A DNA stretch of 64,000 nucleotides from Armillaria gallica (lineage: Eukaryota > Basidiomycota > Agaricomycetes > Agaricales > Physalacriaceae). Each line of letters starts with the position of its first letter. The first letter of the stretch is position 1. Made by a program: the position numbers and the translations under genes. The stretch lies in NCBI GenBank assembly GCA_037576215.1, contig JBANDB010000003.1, positions 6,882,001 to 6,946,000 of the forward strand, given 5' to 3'. This document shows positions 45,116 to 57,594 of this stretch, one piece after another. The notes under the pieces are model-generated. The model saw only the letters and a program-made list of their open reading frames with translations, did not search any database and had not been told where the DNA came from.

Positions 45116-46269
45116 TCAATGTGTATAGGCCCTCCGGTCGGAACCGGCCATCAGTATACTTGACCGACCTACAAGAAATTTCCACTTTGGACAAACACAT
45201 CATTTGTCGTCATTCTCATCGACCGACGAAGAGTCTTACGTTACTCTCCCAATGTATGAGCACAATCCAGAGTGAACATAACTGTTTTAAAGAAGGGCGA
45301 TGCGGATAGTTCTAGTAAGGTCCGCAGATGGATCCGTAAAAATCCGCAACCTACCCACTTGAAGGTTTCTTGCGCGTCGTTACTGGGAACTGAACATTCA
45401 AAAATTCTTACGGTGAAAAAGCACTCCAAACTACCGCAAGTCTCTGACGGGAGTCGAACCCATCTTCCTCAACTGCAAACCAGTACACTACCAGAGCACC
45501 GATAACTTATCAACTAACTCATCTGTAATCATCGCTCGCCCAAGTTTCGTATTTTCTATGCCGAGTCCCAACCGTTCTTCATTCAATTTACACCGGATAT
45601 AGCAGAAGTCTTACTTTCCTTTGGTCGCCAGATGAATTGCTAGGACGCGACTGCCGGCATGGTAAATAGCGCAGGGGTAAAAGGCCCGGGAAGGATCGCT
45701 TGTTACGAGTGACTAGGTCCCCGGACCTGACGAGCTTCGATTTCGCATGTTGAGTTGGACATGAGGAGAACGAGCCGCGTGCTTGCTTATTTTGGGACCT
45801 TACAGTGAGCTCTGTGATCGTATCATCATCCTGAAGTGAGCTAACCATGGGGTCCAGATACCGTGCGGCCTTCAATTAAGCAGGATAAAAGGACCAGGGA
45901 ACAGAGTCACCTCTCTATTCCTTCTCATTGGGCCGGTCCAGCTGTCTTACGCCGCTTTGAGATGTCCTGCTTCGATGAATGCAAGATGGGGACAGTTTCA
46001 ACTAGCCTTTGAGGCTTCGTACGAGAAAAAAAAGCCCTTCTGTTCCACAATCAGTACCTCGCCTTACCATTACCTCTCGCAAGGAGATTCCGATGGACGA
46101 CAATCGTACGGCGCTAGGAACCGATGTATATTCCCCGTTTTCCAGATGTGCATCCCTGCAGTAATGCAAGAACAGAGTTAAAAGACAGAGGCCTTCTCCA
46201 AACCCTCGATTGGGCTTAGAACTGAGGCTCACCCCCGTAATGCAACCGTTTTCCGTAGACGCCATGACC
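45116..46269. other. No gene seen, except a tRNA-like sequence
   Basis: CpG-rich repeat-derived DNA. Frames are short and unsupported. The tRNA-like sequence at 45430-45505 is listed separately. Confidence 0.4.
45436..45505 (-). tRNA. tRNA-like sequence, probably a pseudogene
   Basis: On the minus strand GCTCTGGTAGTGTACTGG resembles a D-arm/A-box region and GGGTTCGACTCCC is a good T-arm/B-box. Five bases of a possible acceptor stem pair (CTCTG with CAGAG). The anticodon stem does not pair well (TTTGCAG loop region), so this looks like a decayed or fragmentary tRNA, or a tRNA-derived repeat. The amino-acid identity cannot be given safely. Confidence 0.35.
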
Positions 46270-46770
46270 GATCAGACGCTGATATGGCCTGGTGATAGAC
46301 CCCACACGAAGCACCATCGACGAATCCACATCTGCCACGTGTCTTCCCTTCCACAATCATAGATTATGGCGCGCTACCACCTGTGGACCGAACCTACGAG
46401 GGTGAGTACCGTTGCAGAAAGACATGTCTACCTTCTAGAGTTTGTCGGCGCTAGCTATGATTGATTAGCTCGTCCTCTGTGCTCTATAGTGGTTATCTGA
46501 ACATGGCTCCGTCGGTGCCGAATCGGAGAGGTTGCTTCACCAAGTAGACGGAATCTCCTTCAACGAGGCCCACATCCCTCCAGCAGCAACTACCACCCCC
46601 ATGAAGTCGAGGTGGTGATGACAGTATGCCAAGAGCCTGGCGAGCTTCCTTGGTTCCGCGTATGGTCATCAGCGGGATGCGTGTGCTTGAGACTTAAAAT
46701 ACTCGCCCACCTCGTTTTTCGCTGTGAACGATACCATGATATCGTCTAGGCACGTTCTAACCAGTCATTA
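46270..46770 (+). repeat. Repeat family R1, copy
   Basis: Shares ggcgcgctaccacctgtgga, gtcggcgctagctatgattg, the ttgcttcaccaagtagacgg block and aacgataccatgatatcgtc..acgttctaaccagtcat with the other copies, same order and orientation as 43340-45115. Confidence 0.7.
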
Positions 46771-47887
46771 ATGGGCTATGCCGCCCTCAATTCAGAGAGC
46801 CCATCGACCTAGCCGCCAATACGCCAATACTTTTTTAACTCTTCATCCATCCTCGTTTATTTTTGAACCCTGATGCTCCTGAGAGCCATGGCTTGCGGCT
46901 AAGGCAGTATGCGGTCCTCGAGGTCAACGCTGGGTCCTTTCGATGGGATAAGGTTCTAGGATCTCTGATTGAGCCGATAGTCGTTTCCGTTCTATTTAGG
47001 TTTCTAATGTGTATCCATTCATAGTGCCATCCTGACCATTTATTTCCTGCGAAATCAGTTCTTGGTATAGATAAGCTACCGATCACGATGTGCCTAGGGT
47101 ACGCGGAAATGTAAACATTGTTTTGTCAATGAGGTCGGGGATCGCATCATCTAACATATTTGGGAATCGAGAGAAAGTGATGAAGGGGTCGTGGTTTGCG
47201 GACCGAGCTCACGGGTGTTATCAAAGTTTCTGATTGCCTTGCATGGACTAATATACATCCAGAGATCTAGCTCCTTACCTCATGTTAGCGCCCGGTACAA
47301 ATATGACTCACTTCATGGGCAGCAGAAAACCATGTTAGCTTTGGTCAGCCCTTTCAACTCGCAAATGAGGCCAGCTTGGTGTGGCGTAACCACAATGCTC
47401 GTCAGGTGTTCAGGCCCGGGCCCTTATGTATTGTATTTTCCTCCCTGAAATATAAACTTTTGCTGCGGTGAATGGACCTGCACATCTGGAGATCCAATTT
47501 ACCTTCGCGGAGTCAAATATGTATCTCCAATAATCCAATTCTAACCACGTTCAATCAGGATTTTCTACCCAGATGGACATACCGGGCAACAGTCACTTTT
47601 TGTATGCAGATCAGGGCCAGAGTTGTGATACGCGGTGTCATGTCCTTCTCATGCACCTCAGTTAAGCTTTCAGAATGACACACACTAGTTCCCAGAAAAA
47701 AAGTTATCATTCGATGCGATGACGCAAATGTCTCTATAAATACAAAATACAGAGGCCATGCATAAACGGATATGGAGAGGAGAGAGCCAGTTAGGTATAC
47801 AGAGCGATGAGATGGGGATAATGTGCGTGAGGGACAATGTGAGATCGTGAGGTGATAAAAATGAAGAGGAAGATATAAAGGGTAACA
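46771..47887. other. No gene seen; 3' flank of the acidic gene
   Basis: The stretch 47680-47887 is the probable 3' untranslated region and terminator zone of the minus-strand gene beginning at 49113. The remainder has only short unsupported frames. Confidence 0.4.
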
Positions 47888-49113
47888 CTAAAATCCTGTC
47901 TCGCCTTCAAATAACATGTTCGTAAAACTCTCCACACCCCCGTCAACAAATGAGTCTCGGTTAATTTTTTCCAAGAATTCATCCCACATTCTGGGATCGA
48001 GTTCTGGCGTTGGAGAATGTGGCTGAGGATTCGTAGGTATCTGTGCCCACGCTGCACGGCGAGCAGGGTCGATGGGAGTACCTTTCCCAATCCGCATACA
48101 TGGTGAGGGTGTTGGCGGCGGTGTGCTCTCTGCAAAGCCGTACTGAGCAACGAGTTCAGGCAGCGTTATGGATGCCAGACGGGGTGGCGGGAGAGGGAGA
48201 AGTTGTTGAGGCGGGTCAAGAGGCGAGCAGGGTGGTGAGGGTAGCGCAAACGTGATAAGAGGTGGTTCGTCCTCAGAGTCTGACTCCGAGTCAAGTTCCC
48301 AATCAAAGATTTCCTCTGTTAGGTAATCTTCTTCCTCCCGAGGCGTGTGGTGCCGTCGAGCATCCTGCGTGACAAGGTCCCGGATAATGCTGGGTGTATA
48401 TTGGTGTGTACTGGTCGTCGTCAGCGACAGTGAGCACGATAAGATCCAGAAGAGGCTTACATATGGTCTACTCGTCGTCTGCACGCAAACCTCCAGATAT
48501 CCAGCTCTGTCTTTTTGCGCGAGTGCGGGATAAGCCATTCGTCGTCGTCATCGTCGTCCGACTCGGAGTCGTCTTCAGCGTCAGCTTCGACCTCCATGTC
48601 GTCGTCGTCTTTCTTTTCAAAGGTGATAGCGGTGTGGTAGCTGCGTGCGAAGGGTTTCTCGATGATGAATTGGATGGGAGGCGAGGTGGTGGTGGTCGGT
48701 GTCGGTGTCGTCGGCGTGGGAGCGGGCTCAAGGGTCGTCTTCGACGTTGACGCTGCAGGCTGTTCCCTGTCGACGTTGATATCAACGTCGACCACTATAG
48801 GCTGGGGCTTCTCGATAGGCGGCGGCGGCGGTGGTGGGGGAGGCGGAGAATCGCTCTCCCGACTCTTCCTCCGCTTCGCTGCCGGTTGCTGGAACAGCTG
48901 GTCATCATCTGCAACATCGTCAAGGGCCTTCTTCCTCTTGCCCGTCGTCTCTCTTGCCTCCACCTGTACCTGTACCTGTAGCTGCTGCCGTTTGAGGAAC
49001 CTCAGCGCTCTAGGCGACTGCTGGCCCTTCTTGACCGGCCCCTTCTTCACTGGCTGCAAAAGGCGAGCACTCCTTCGTGGCTCGAAAAGCGGCGCGAAAA
49101 CCGACATCGACAT
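47888..49113 (-). CDS. Acidic, low-complexity nuclear-type protein
   Basis: Two exons, 48461-49113 and 47888-48410, with a 50-nt GT-AG intron give 391 aa. The start is MSMSVFAPLFEPRRSARLLQ. A basic, Lys/Arg-rich segment with a KRRKSR nuclear-localisation-like motif (around residue 80) is followed by a poly-proline run, a Thr/Pro-rich linker and a strongly acidic run (EDDSESDDDDDDE, about residues 180-192). Then comes WLIPHSRKKTELDIWRFACR, and exon 2 ends in a second acidic patch (ELDSESDSEDE) and proline-rich sequence. No catalytic domain was recognised. Composition suggests a chromatin or transcription-associated protein, by analogy only. The frame is intact and the codon pattern strong, so it is likely a working host gene. 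Confidence 0.75.
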
Positions 49114-49259
49114 GCCTTCCTATCGAATTCGGTAACCTGGAACGGAGGCAAACGGACGGATTCGGTTTTTGGCTGGATGAGGAAAAAGACAAACTGGACG
49201 ACTGAATCAAAAGAAGGGAAGCGATGGTTGGCTGCCACGTGCTAATGACTAACACGGCA

Positions 49260-50500
49260 TCATCCTTTTCCCGGGTGGCCTAGATCCGGCCGTTGCCAAC
49301 GCCAAGGGATGACGCATACCTTGCGCAATACCGTCCCCGACTCGGACTGGCATATAATGTTTAGTGGACGAGCTAAACCTCGACAAAAAAATGTATTCTA
49401 AAAAATCCGACAAAATATCACCATCAATCATCACAGAAAGACCCCTAATCATCACGTTCTCGTTACTTCTAGCTCTTCACGTCAATCCAACATCAGGACC
49501 AACAGGGAAACTGGGGCTTGGTTGAACATTCGTGCCCTGATCTACACCTGCTTTTGACAATCGGTCTCTGCATTTGGACGTAACCATGTGCGACGCCAAC
49601 TCGTATTCCGAGTCAAAATCCCGCGGCATCTCGACCCATCCGCCGGGCAGCAAGGCAATGTCATTGATCGACGTCGAGGTAATTGCTAATCGGATTCTTT
49701 TTCAGAACCTATTATAGGAGAGGCCTTATCCTGAAAACCGATCCACTGGAAGGAAGCATGGTACCTCGGAGGTTAGGTCTAGGCCTGACGTACATTAAAA
49801 GTTTACTCACCATAGAAAACAGCTTTACGCCGCGGTAATTTGACGGCTATGAATACACATCACAAGCGTCTACACCCAAGTTTACGCGTCGCGGCCATCA
49901 CGCCCTGATCTGCAGCAGTACCCGGTATGCGATACTTCATCTAGATGCAGTAGCCGTAGAATTGGATTATCGTTATTTATACTTCTCATCAACATCTAGG
50001 TGACACACGACGGAAAAACCGAATCCCCATTTCACCGGTCTGAACGACAAAATGGAACACCAGCTTCTTCGTCGGGGAAAGGGATAAACAGGAATCCCAG
50101 CCAATCAGAATACTGACAACTGCAGTCTTGAAATGAACGACCAAGTATTCCACGAACTGCGAAGGACGTCTAGGTAGTTGTTGTGATAGCGAGGGATCAA
50201 GGAAGTGCGGAGAGTACACAGGTACCAAGGGAATATTCCAAGACCTTGGCTAAGAAAAGTCGACGAATGCCCCAATGATACGAGACACGCTAATCGATCA
50301 GCACGGCTATGAGCTAATCATCGATGAAAGATTTCATGGCCTTCTCCGAAGTCAGGATGGATTGTTGGTCCTCTTCGATGACGGACGCTAGAAGCATTTT
50401 GGACATCCACTGGTACGCGGAACTGGACTATAGTCAGACGCCGCATACAGTTGAAGCATCCAGCCTGTCAGCGGTGAGGCATTAGAAGATGCCTGAAGCA
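49260..50500. other. Intergenic, with one C-terminal exon-like frame
   Basis: Mostly no gene. On the minus strand at about 49493-49690 a frame reads SINDIALLPGGWVEMPRDFD and YELASHMVTSKCRDRLSKAG to a TGA, preceded by an acceptor-like ATTAG. It looks like the last exon of a gene whose upstream part was not identified. Confidence 0.35.
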
Positions 50501-51460
50501 TAATTTGGGTGGGTTGGCACATTCAATGTTCACCAACAGACGTCTGCGAGAGATACATGACATGCTGTCCGATGCCGACGTCGCGACGCTGACAGTACAG
50601 TGTATCGAGAGCCGAGCCTTCTTCATGCGCTACTCGACGTAAATGCATCGATGTTGCAAGTGGAGAAGACGGCATGAGGCTCGCACATTGATACCGAGGC
50701 CTGCCAGCGAATCGCACTGCAGCTTCGATGGTAGATGGTAGCACCTGTCATCAATAGAAGCAACCCGTTCCACAAATGGGAGCGCGCCACAAGAGCATCG
50801 AATGAAATCCCGCATGACAGAACGTAGACGACGGGTTGGAAGGTTTGCCTTCCTCCTCCTCCAGCCGCCAACGATTTACAGCAAGAAATACAGAAGAAAT
50901 GGGTGGCCGTACGTTCGCTTTCGTTTATTCGTGAGCAAGCCGAAGAGAGTGGAGGCTCTGTAATGTAGACGGTAGGATCTGCGACTTTCAAACAATGACG
51001 GGAGACTGCCAAAATAATAGGATGAAGGTGGGAAGTATTCGTGTGTTGGCGACCGGTTCGCGGTTCCCCATCGACTGGTTAGAGTGTGCTGGGACGAAAG
51101 GTAGGCAAGCACGCTAGGCTAGTCCCAATCGCGCAAGTCCCTCCCTCACCGACGAAATCGAAGAAGCTCATTGCGAAAAGTCCAACATCGTGTGGTTCAG
51201 AAATTGAGCCGCCTGCTTTACGAGGAAGTGATTGCTGCCGGAGGAGCCTGATGCCTTGCTGAAAGACATTTCGTCTACTTGGCAAGCAATCTCTCTGTAC
51301 TGGTAAACGAAGTCGTGTCCAAACGACAGCGGTAAACCACTGTTGTCACGGGAGTGACAATCACAGAGTGAGCCGCATGAGGCCGCTAATCAGTCGCGAC
51401 GGAAACATCATCGTAGACACCGTGGCCGTCCTCACCCTCATAGGCGATTAATCCTCGTTC
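50500..51460 (-). repeat. Repeat family R1, copy
   Basis: On the minus strand it contains blocks similar to 44850-45110 in sense: the gcaaggcatcaggctcctcc / cgaaatg region (51180-51290) and the ctaaccagtcgatg block (51070-51090). The stretch 50500-51000 looks related to 62540-63010 (for example cagcgaatcgcactgcagct and the gaacgtacggccaccc stretch). Confidence 0.55.
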
Positions 51461-53040
51461 CACAGATGCGAGAGCCAAAGAACACTAGTCGACCCTTCCT
51501 TTGTACATGCTGAATGCAGTCGTATTCATCACGAAAGTCGACTCATGTTGGCGCTTGACGGAGGAGCAGAGGCATTAAAGAGAAAGAGTTCCAACAGTGC
51601 CCGCGGATACCCACAGGGAGAGAGGTGGCATTGACGAGGGAAAGGCTGGGGGGCAGTCAGAGGCCGGCGAACGTCTGCAGGTAAAAGTAGGGGATAATTG
51701 TCGAGGGGGAGAAACGTTGCTGAGTCCTTCATATATGCTCAACACGGGGTCTATCATCAAGCAGTTGCCAGTGTATGGTCCAGCTTCTTTATCATCTCGC
51801 ACTGGTGAAGAGCCTTAGGGGGCACAACAGAGCCTGGGTGTTCCCTCGCGAAGAACGCCTGGTCGACTCTTCGGCCATAGATTTGTAGATCCCAAATGCA
51901 TAGGGCAGAATCAAAGCATCCGTATTCGTTGCAGCGGTTCACGTTGATGACGGCAGGCATATCTATATGGGTGGGGATGTGATAAGTACGGGGCGACAAG
52001 AGCTTCTCGGACCGGGAGCACGCGGAATGGACTACGCTTTGCGTAGCCACCGCGCGGACGGTTCGTGCATCCAGCATGACACCGACTCGTTAATATCGTC
52101 TTGACTGGTGACGGACAGAAGTGCAAATGAGAAGAATTGCCCGTCTTCGGAATGTGTTGTTCCGGTTAAGTAGACGGTCGATGTACGTTCGTACGCATGC
52201 CAGCAATTCCCCTGCGCACAGACGATAAACAGACGGTTCGCACGGGCTGGCGAGGTATGTCAAACTTCTCACCAAGGGTTGCTGCGCGAAAAGCGCGGTT
52301 ACAATAAGCATCCGTCGAGCCGATAACATGCTAACCAAATTCGTAGGTTATGCAGAATATGCTTCGTGCGTAATTGTAATGTTAAAAGGGGAACTCCCAT
52401 GATTGCAAAGGCATCGACGGTCGATCTCGTGATAGCTAGTTGCCAATCGCCAATCCTGCTTCATCCTCACTAAGAAGGACGGGGAATGGTGCCCTTAATG
52501 CTGACGATGTAGAAGGGAAGGAGGGAGGACATAGTTTACTGCATGAGTTCCTAGCGCTGCACGCTTGGCGAAGGAGGATTCTGAGGTATCTTCATTCTCG
52601 ATCAGGGCCCGTCGAAATGAGAGATAGAACGAGCATATGATAGTCCATGAGAACGAGGCACGACTTTCATTCGGAGATGGAGGAATGTCGTTGGTTGGAA
52701 TAGAAAGCCGCGACAGTCCCTGTGGACAAAGCGAATTGGTCTCGACTCTTTGATCCTTCTTTAATTGAGGGCGGCGCGGCATCTGTGGATCCTAAGGTTA
52801 GAACATTTCAGGACGAAGCGGTGATAGAACTCACTGTAAGGTCCTCAGCACACGAGTCGTGCCCTTCATGTGTAACACATTCTGCTCCTATATTCTGATG
52901 AGGACTCCGCGAAACTGTTCTTGAAGAACGAAGGTCGCCAGAACCTATCTGTGACGGATATAGATTTTAGGGTACGCTGTCTGCCGCACTATCGATCGTC
53001 CAATTTTCCGGCGTGGGTCAGCAAATGAAGGTGCCTTGTT
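51461..53040 (-). repeat. Repeat family R1, continuing copy
   Basis: The block at 52778-52870 (gcggcatctgtggatcctaaggttagaacatttcagga...actcactgtaaggtcctcagcac) recurs at 60648-60740 and 63195-63285 in the same orientation. On the minus strand 51757-52077 a frame contains PRTYHIPTHIDMPAVINVNR and YGCFDSALCIWDLQIYG, which looks coding but is unassigned. Confidence 0.6.
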
Positions 53041-54130
53041 CCTAAACTGAGAGAGGGTACATGAAAAGGTACATGGGACGGGTGAACAAATCCTTGCATG
53101 GCAACATCGATTTCAGCGGACACTCTTCGTGTGCTTCTTGATGAAAATGTAGGGCATATATTCCAGCACGCTGCACGAGGGGATGGTGCCGGACACCAGA
53201 CTCCTTCGCTTGTGAGAACCGAGTGCGCTCACTCGGGCACCCGTTGAAAAGGGCCCCATCTTGACCACGTCCTACTCTAGCTGCAACTCGGGAGCAGTAG
53301 GTCTCGGAAATCAAACAGGGATAGCCGAGGTTGACATGGATGAACGGCGAGATGAAGTAGGCAGAATATTGGTGGCCAATTCGGTGGGCTCTTTGGATTG
53401 AGGGTGGCATGACATGCTGTGTGCATTAACGTGTTGGGATATTGCTCACTGCGCGTAACGAAGTGGGCGAGCACGCCGGTTAGTCCCAATAGTACGACAC
53501 CTTCCCTCGTATGCTCATGGTCAGCATATACAGAGTCGAAAAAGAACATCAGGTGCTGGCACAGTAAGGAGAACTGTGAAGAGCGCCAGCACCGTCCCGA
53601 GAACTGCGGTTCGGAGATGAACAGAGAAGTGTAGATAGTAGGAGCAGCAGGTCCCAAAAAGCAACAGGAGACCGCGAGAATGGCCTGGAGTATCCGCCGC
53701 AGAATTAGGGCGAAGGAATGTGTTGTCGAGATAAAACGGTTCAGTAGCGGCGCCGTAGCATCCTGTGTGCAATGACTGGTTAGAACGTAACGGTACGATA
53801 CGATGATATTGCTCACGAGGTCGGGCCACGCCAGCACGTATCCACCGCTATCTAAATCGTGCGGCTCCTTCCCTTCACATTCACTCACGACCAGTTCCTT
53901 GGCTCTGATGAGCTTAAGGAAGATCATAAAAGCCTGCTCCGTTTACTGGGCGAATCCAGTAGACGAAACAGGTGTGTGGACGACGACGGCAAACCACTTC
54001 ATCGTCACTCCCGAATGATCGCACGAAGCCCCGGCCCCGCTAGTTAATCATAGCAAGTGCCGACGAAAGTTTAAAGAGATACATGTCTTTCTGCAACCCT
54101 CGTAGGTGAAGAACCCTTGGTCCACAGGTC
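53041..54130 (-). repeat. Repeat family R1, copy
   Basis: Minus-strand sequence matches the + copies: the gcgttctaaccagtcat block (53770-53800), the agcaggcttttatgatcttc/aagctcatcagag region (53900-53950), ctagttaatcatagcaagtg (54040) and the tggtccacaggtcgcgccat block (54118). A 216-codon minus frame (53277-53927) spans it but has no recognised domain. Confidence 0.6.
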
Positions 54131-55782
54131 GCGCCATAAACATGGTCGACGCTGGTCTTTGGTATCCGGAATGCAGGAAGGGTTCACATCCGATTCATGA
54201 TGCTGAGATGGATGCAAAAGAGGAGAATCCCAACAGCGCATGACATTGATGGATATTGAAGTCTGGCCGTCGAAAACGGAGGTGTTCGCCCAAGGTAAAA
54301 GAGAAAGATGATTGTGGATGGGAAGAAAGGCAGTAGATTTGAACTCGTCGATGGCGTGGTCTACCATCTGGCTAGGCCACTAATGTTTGATCCAGCTTCT
54401 CTATCGTCTCGTCGAGTCCTCAGGGATTCGTTTTGGGAGCAGTCTTCTGCGAACTCGGGATAAATGTCGCCAAAGATGTACGCCTAGTGACCATAATGAC
54501 GAGAACGACACCGAGGGCCCGTATATCGTTTGTGCGCGTCCAGTCCCTTGTATTGAGCGTGTAACAAAGCTCTCTCTCATGCATTCTAGTGAAAATTCAG
54601 CAAGGAGAGGCGCATATATGGACAAAAAAAACGCACAGATACTCCACACTCCGGTGGTCGAGGTCCCGTACTGCGTCAACAGACCAAAGAATGTCGGGCA
54701 AAGGGGAAATATACATTGAGTTAGCATATACCCACTGTGGGTCGATGTCTCTGGTCCGTATCCCTACAGCCCGTATCCATTTCCCATTGTCAGCGTCAGT
54801 CGAGCTGGTAATCATGCCGCATTTACCAGGTTTTACAAGTGCACCCTGTCCGTATATAGATTTGTATCCCTTCTATGTCTACACGACATATACTGAAGGA
54901 TATGAGGAAAGGAATGTAGAACACAACGACGAAAGGCTGACCTTGTATCCGTATCATCCTGAATTCAAAACTGGTCCCGCGACTTGTGTGCGAACGTCTG
55001 ATATTACAGAAGAGCGCTGGACGGTGATGCGTGAGGGTTCTTAGAAGACATCGCCGTTGGTATAGACTACCTGAGGCGCTACATCCATTGCGCCTGTGTA
55101 GAGATGATGGTAGTAGTGGATAAAGACGTTGAGGATATTTCATATGAAAGTCCATGATGTTCAGGTTCCGAATTATAACTCCGCTATCTCGGCGTGACGG
55201 ACCTGAGCGTTGCCGTGGCTCGGCTTGCATCTCGGCTTGTGGCCAAAGTCGAGTTTGAGCCCTTTACTTTTTGCAAGGGTTCGAAATGGCGGACAACTTG
55301 GGGTACATATTCACTGACAAGAACCACTGGTGGTTCTCGCCACAATGTAGCTATTCTCTCTATCCTTCTATCTTCGGCGGGTCAAAGGTCGACGTCGGCC
55401 TTACGCCGAGATAAGCCGAGTCGTAGCTGGGTTCGACTCCCGCCGACTATCATAGGTTTCGATGTACTTGTTTTCTCAGCTCTTTCGTTCAGCTGATTAA
55501 GGCTAGCTTGACTAGCTTGAAGCCGCATGCAAAAATAATCATAGCCTACATTTTGGCTCAGGGAATTGGAATAGGTGGCCTCATGAAGCAGATTTCCGGA
55601 GTTGTAATCAATCAATAATAAGATCTGCTTAGCCACGATAAAAGCCCAAGGCATGAAATAAATCCGCGTCTAATGTAAGCGCTTGAAGCACTGAACAGCC
55701 TTTTACTGCGCAAAGTATTCCATCCCACGTAACAGGGAAAAATATTTGTGCCAATCGTAAGGAGCGAAGAAAACACATACGT
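54131..55782. other. No confident gene; one tRNA-like T-arm
   Basis: Long frames at 54589-55044 (+) and 54823-55230 (-) overlap and show no family. Near 55355-55440 on + a TCGGCGG...GGGTTCGACTCCC..CCGACTA arrangement resembles a tRNA 3' half, but the arms compete for the same bases and a D-arm is missing, so no tRNA is called. Confidence 0.35.
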
Positions 55783-57192
55783 TTACGAAAGGAAGCTAGC
55801 CTCGTTGTAGAACATGCCATCAACTTCCACCGGTTTATCCGATCCAGGCTCAGTTATCGTCAACTTCCCAGGGTTGAACCACTTGTAAAGGATATCAGAA
55901 TTGGTCGGCATCGCAGAGATAAATACCCACCTGGTAGATAAAAGGCTTCGTACCCGCAACATAATTGACTGTCACTTTGAGAACATACGGTATTTCTCCC
56001 AGAACGTCAACCTTTTCAATCAAGCCCTTGGGGTTCTCCACATCTCCTAAATCCACCGACAGTTTCGCCGAATAATTTCCTGACTCTCCAGGGAGGACAG
56101 ATGGTCCCGCCCATTCAAACAGGATTTCTCCAGGCTTCTCGTACCCCGTGTCGTCCAATGCAAGCTTAGAATGAGTAGCTCTGCACACGACGTTCGCCGC
56201 TGGCGATTCGGCTTTCGCCCACTTGGTCGAACCCGTCACACAGACCAGCTTGCCGCCAACGACGAGCGAACCAACGTTAACTGCAACACCCCCCGATTTA
56301 GACCCATGCATTCCATAAGCATCGGTTGTCGTAAACTCCATCTGAATAGCCGATACGCCTCCGTGCTCACTACTCTGAAAGTTGGCAAAGCCCCATCTAG
56401 ATGCGACAAGATCGGGCCGCATCCCTTGGATCGCATGCACGAACATGCCCGGCCCTTTGACGACATGAGCCTGCCCCTTGTGAATGAAATGACCGGTTGC
56501 ATGGAAGCGCGGCCAGAATCGATGGATAACGTGTCCATCGGGACTGGCGGGATTGGCTCCAAAGTAAGAGAAACCACCTTTCTCGCCCTTTCCTAGCTTC
56601 CAACCGGGAACGGAGGCAGGCCGAGAGATCTCGAGGCTGATTTGAAGGTCGGTAGAGAGGTTGGCAGAAATGAAGTAGGACTCTGGGAAGTCGGTGCCAG
56701 GAGCGGCCTTGTGGGTGATGGAAAACTGATCAGCCCTGCAGGACCGTTTATCGAGGCCGGGAGGTGGAGAAACAAAGTTGGATACATTGACAGACTTCCA
56801 GACAGTTTCGCCAGTCTTGGGATTGTGCCATTTGCAGGTGAATTGGATGGTCGGGTACCAGACGCTGAACTAACATCAGCGCAGAATGGGAACGTATAGG
56901 AAACCGCATATATACCCTACAGACGAATGAATTACTTGGCACATAAGAGAATTGCCATCCTCAGTTGTCGTGTAATACACCTGCGTCTCCGTAATGAACC
57001 CGCCGCTGGCACAGGCCCATTCTGTGTCCTTGGGAGTCAGTTCGCCAAAGAGTTCATCTTCCTTGAAAGATTCTGACACGGAGCGGAAATTGGGTGCCTT
57101 GGCGTCAACAGGTGGCGAAGTGCTGGTGCATATTAGACGATACAGCGACTACAGTCACTACTCGATACTCACGAAAAGATGGAAGAGAACAT
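55783..57192 (-). CDS. SVF1: Svf1-like survival factor
   Basis: Four exons (57173-57192, 56916-57122, 55931-56864, 55783-55881) with GT-AG introns of 48-51 nt and matching phases encode 419 aa, a usual length for the family. Landmarks are ETQVYYTTTEDGNSLMCQVIHSSVG near the N-terminus, WYPTIQFTCKWHNPKTGE, FSYFGANPASPDGHVIHRFW, HATGHFIHKGQAH, GPGMFVHAIQGMRPDLVASR, SEHGGVSAIQMEFTTTDAYG, VGSLVVGGKLVCVTG and a C-terminus ending DGMFYNEASFLS. Svf1 proteins have a lipocalin-like fold; in yeast Svf1 supports survival under oxidative and cold stress and has been linked to ceramide transfer between ER and Golgi. All frames are intact. This is the best-supported host gene here, lying between repeat copies and a zinc-cluster paralog. 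Confidence 0.93.
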
Positions 57193-57594
57193 GGCGGTGA
57201 AGGGAGAAATAAACCCTTGCTCTCGGCCCGAGGTACTTATTTGATCGCAGTTGAAACATTGATCACCCAGATCGATCTACCGGGGGTAAACTGGCAGGTG
57301 ACCGGTGACCTACTGATGAGTTGTAGATTATGTGTCTTATGTAGACGTGAAAAACAGATGGCGTCAAGAACTTATGAGTATTCGACATTTTTATACTACA
57401 AGTTTAATCATTCTCAGCGATTCCTCTTCCCAATATTCCCGACACTTCACTTATTTATACTAAGTACCTCGTCAAGATACTTGAACATTTGGCAAGAATG
57501 TCACACCGTTGCTATGAGTGACGCTGTGAGTAGGATATCAAATGATTCAAGCGCAACCATACAATTGGACAGTACATAGTCAGAAATCAATATC

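Noticed and set aside
48662..49135. 157-codon plus-strand frame rich in Gly/Val/Ser
   Set aside because: It is the antisense shadow of the acidic/proline-rich exon of the minus-strand gene at 47888-49113.
53277..53927. 216-codon minus-strand open frame
   Set aside because: It lies inside a repeat copy whose relatives do not keep the frame, and it has no domain or biased substitution pattern; probably chance.
55355..55440. Possible tRNA on plus strand
   Set aside because: It has a good B-box, but the acceptor and T-stem need the same bases and no D-arm is present.
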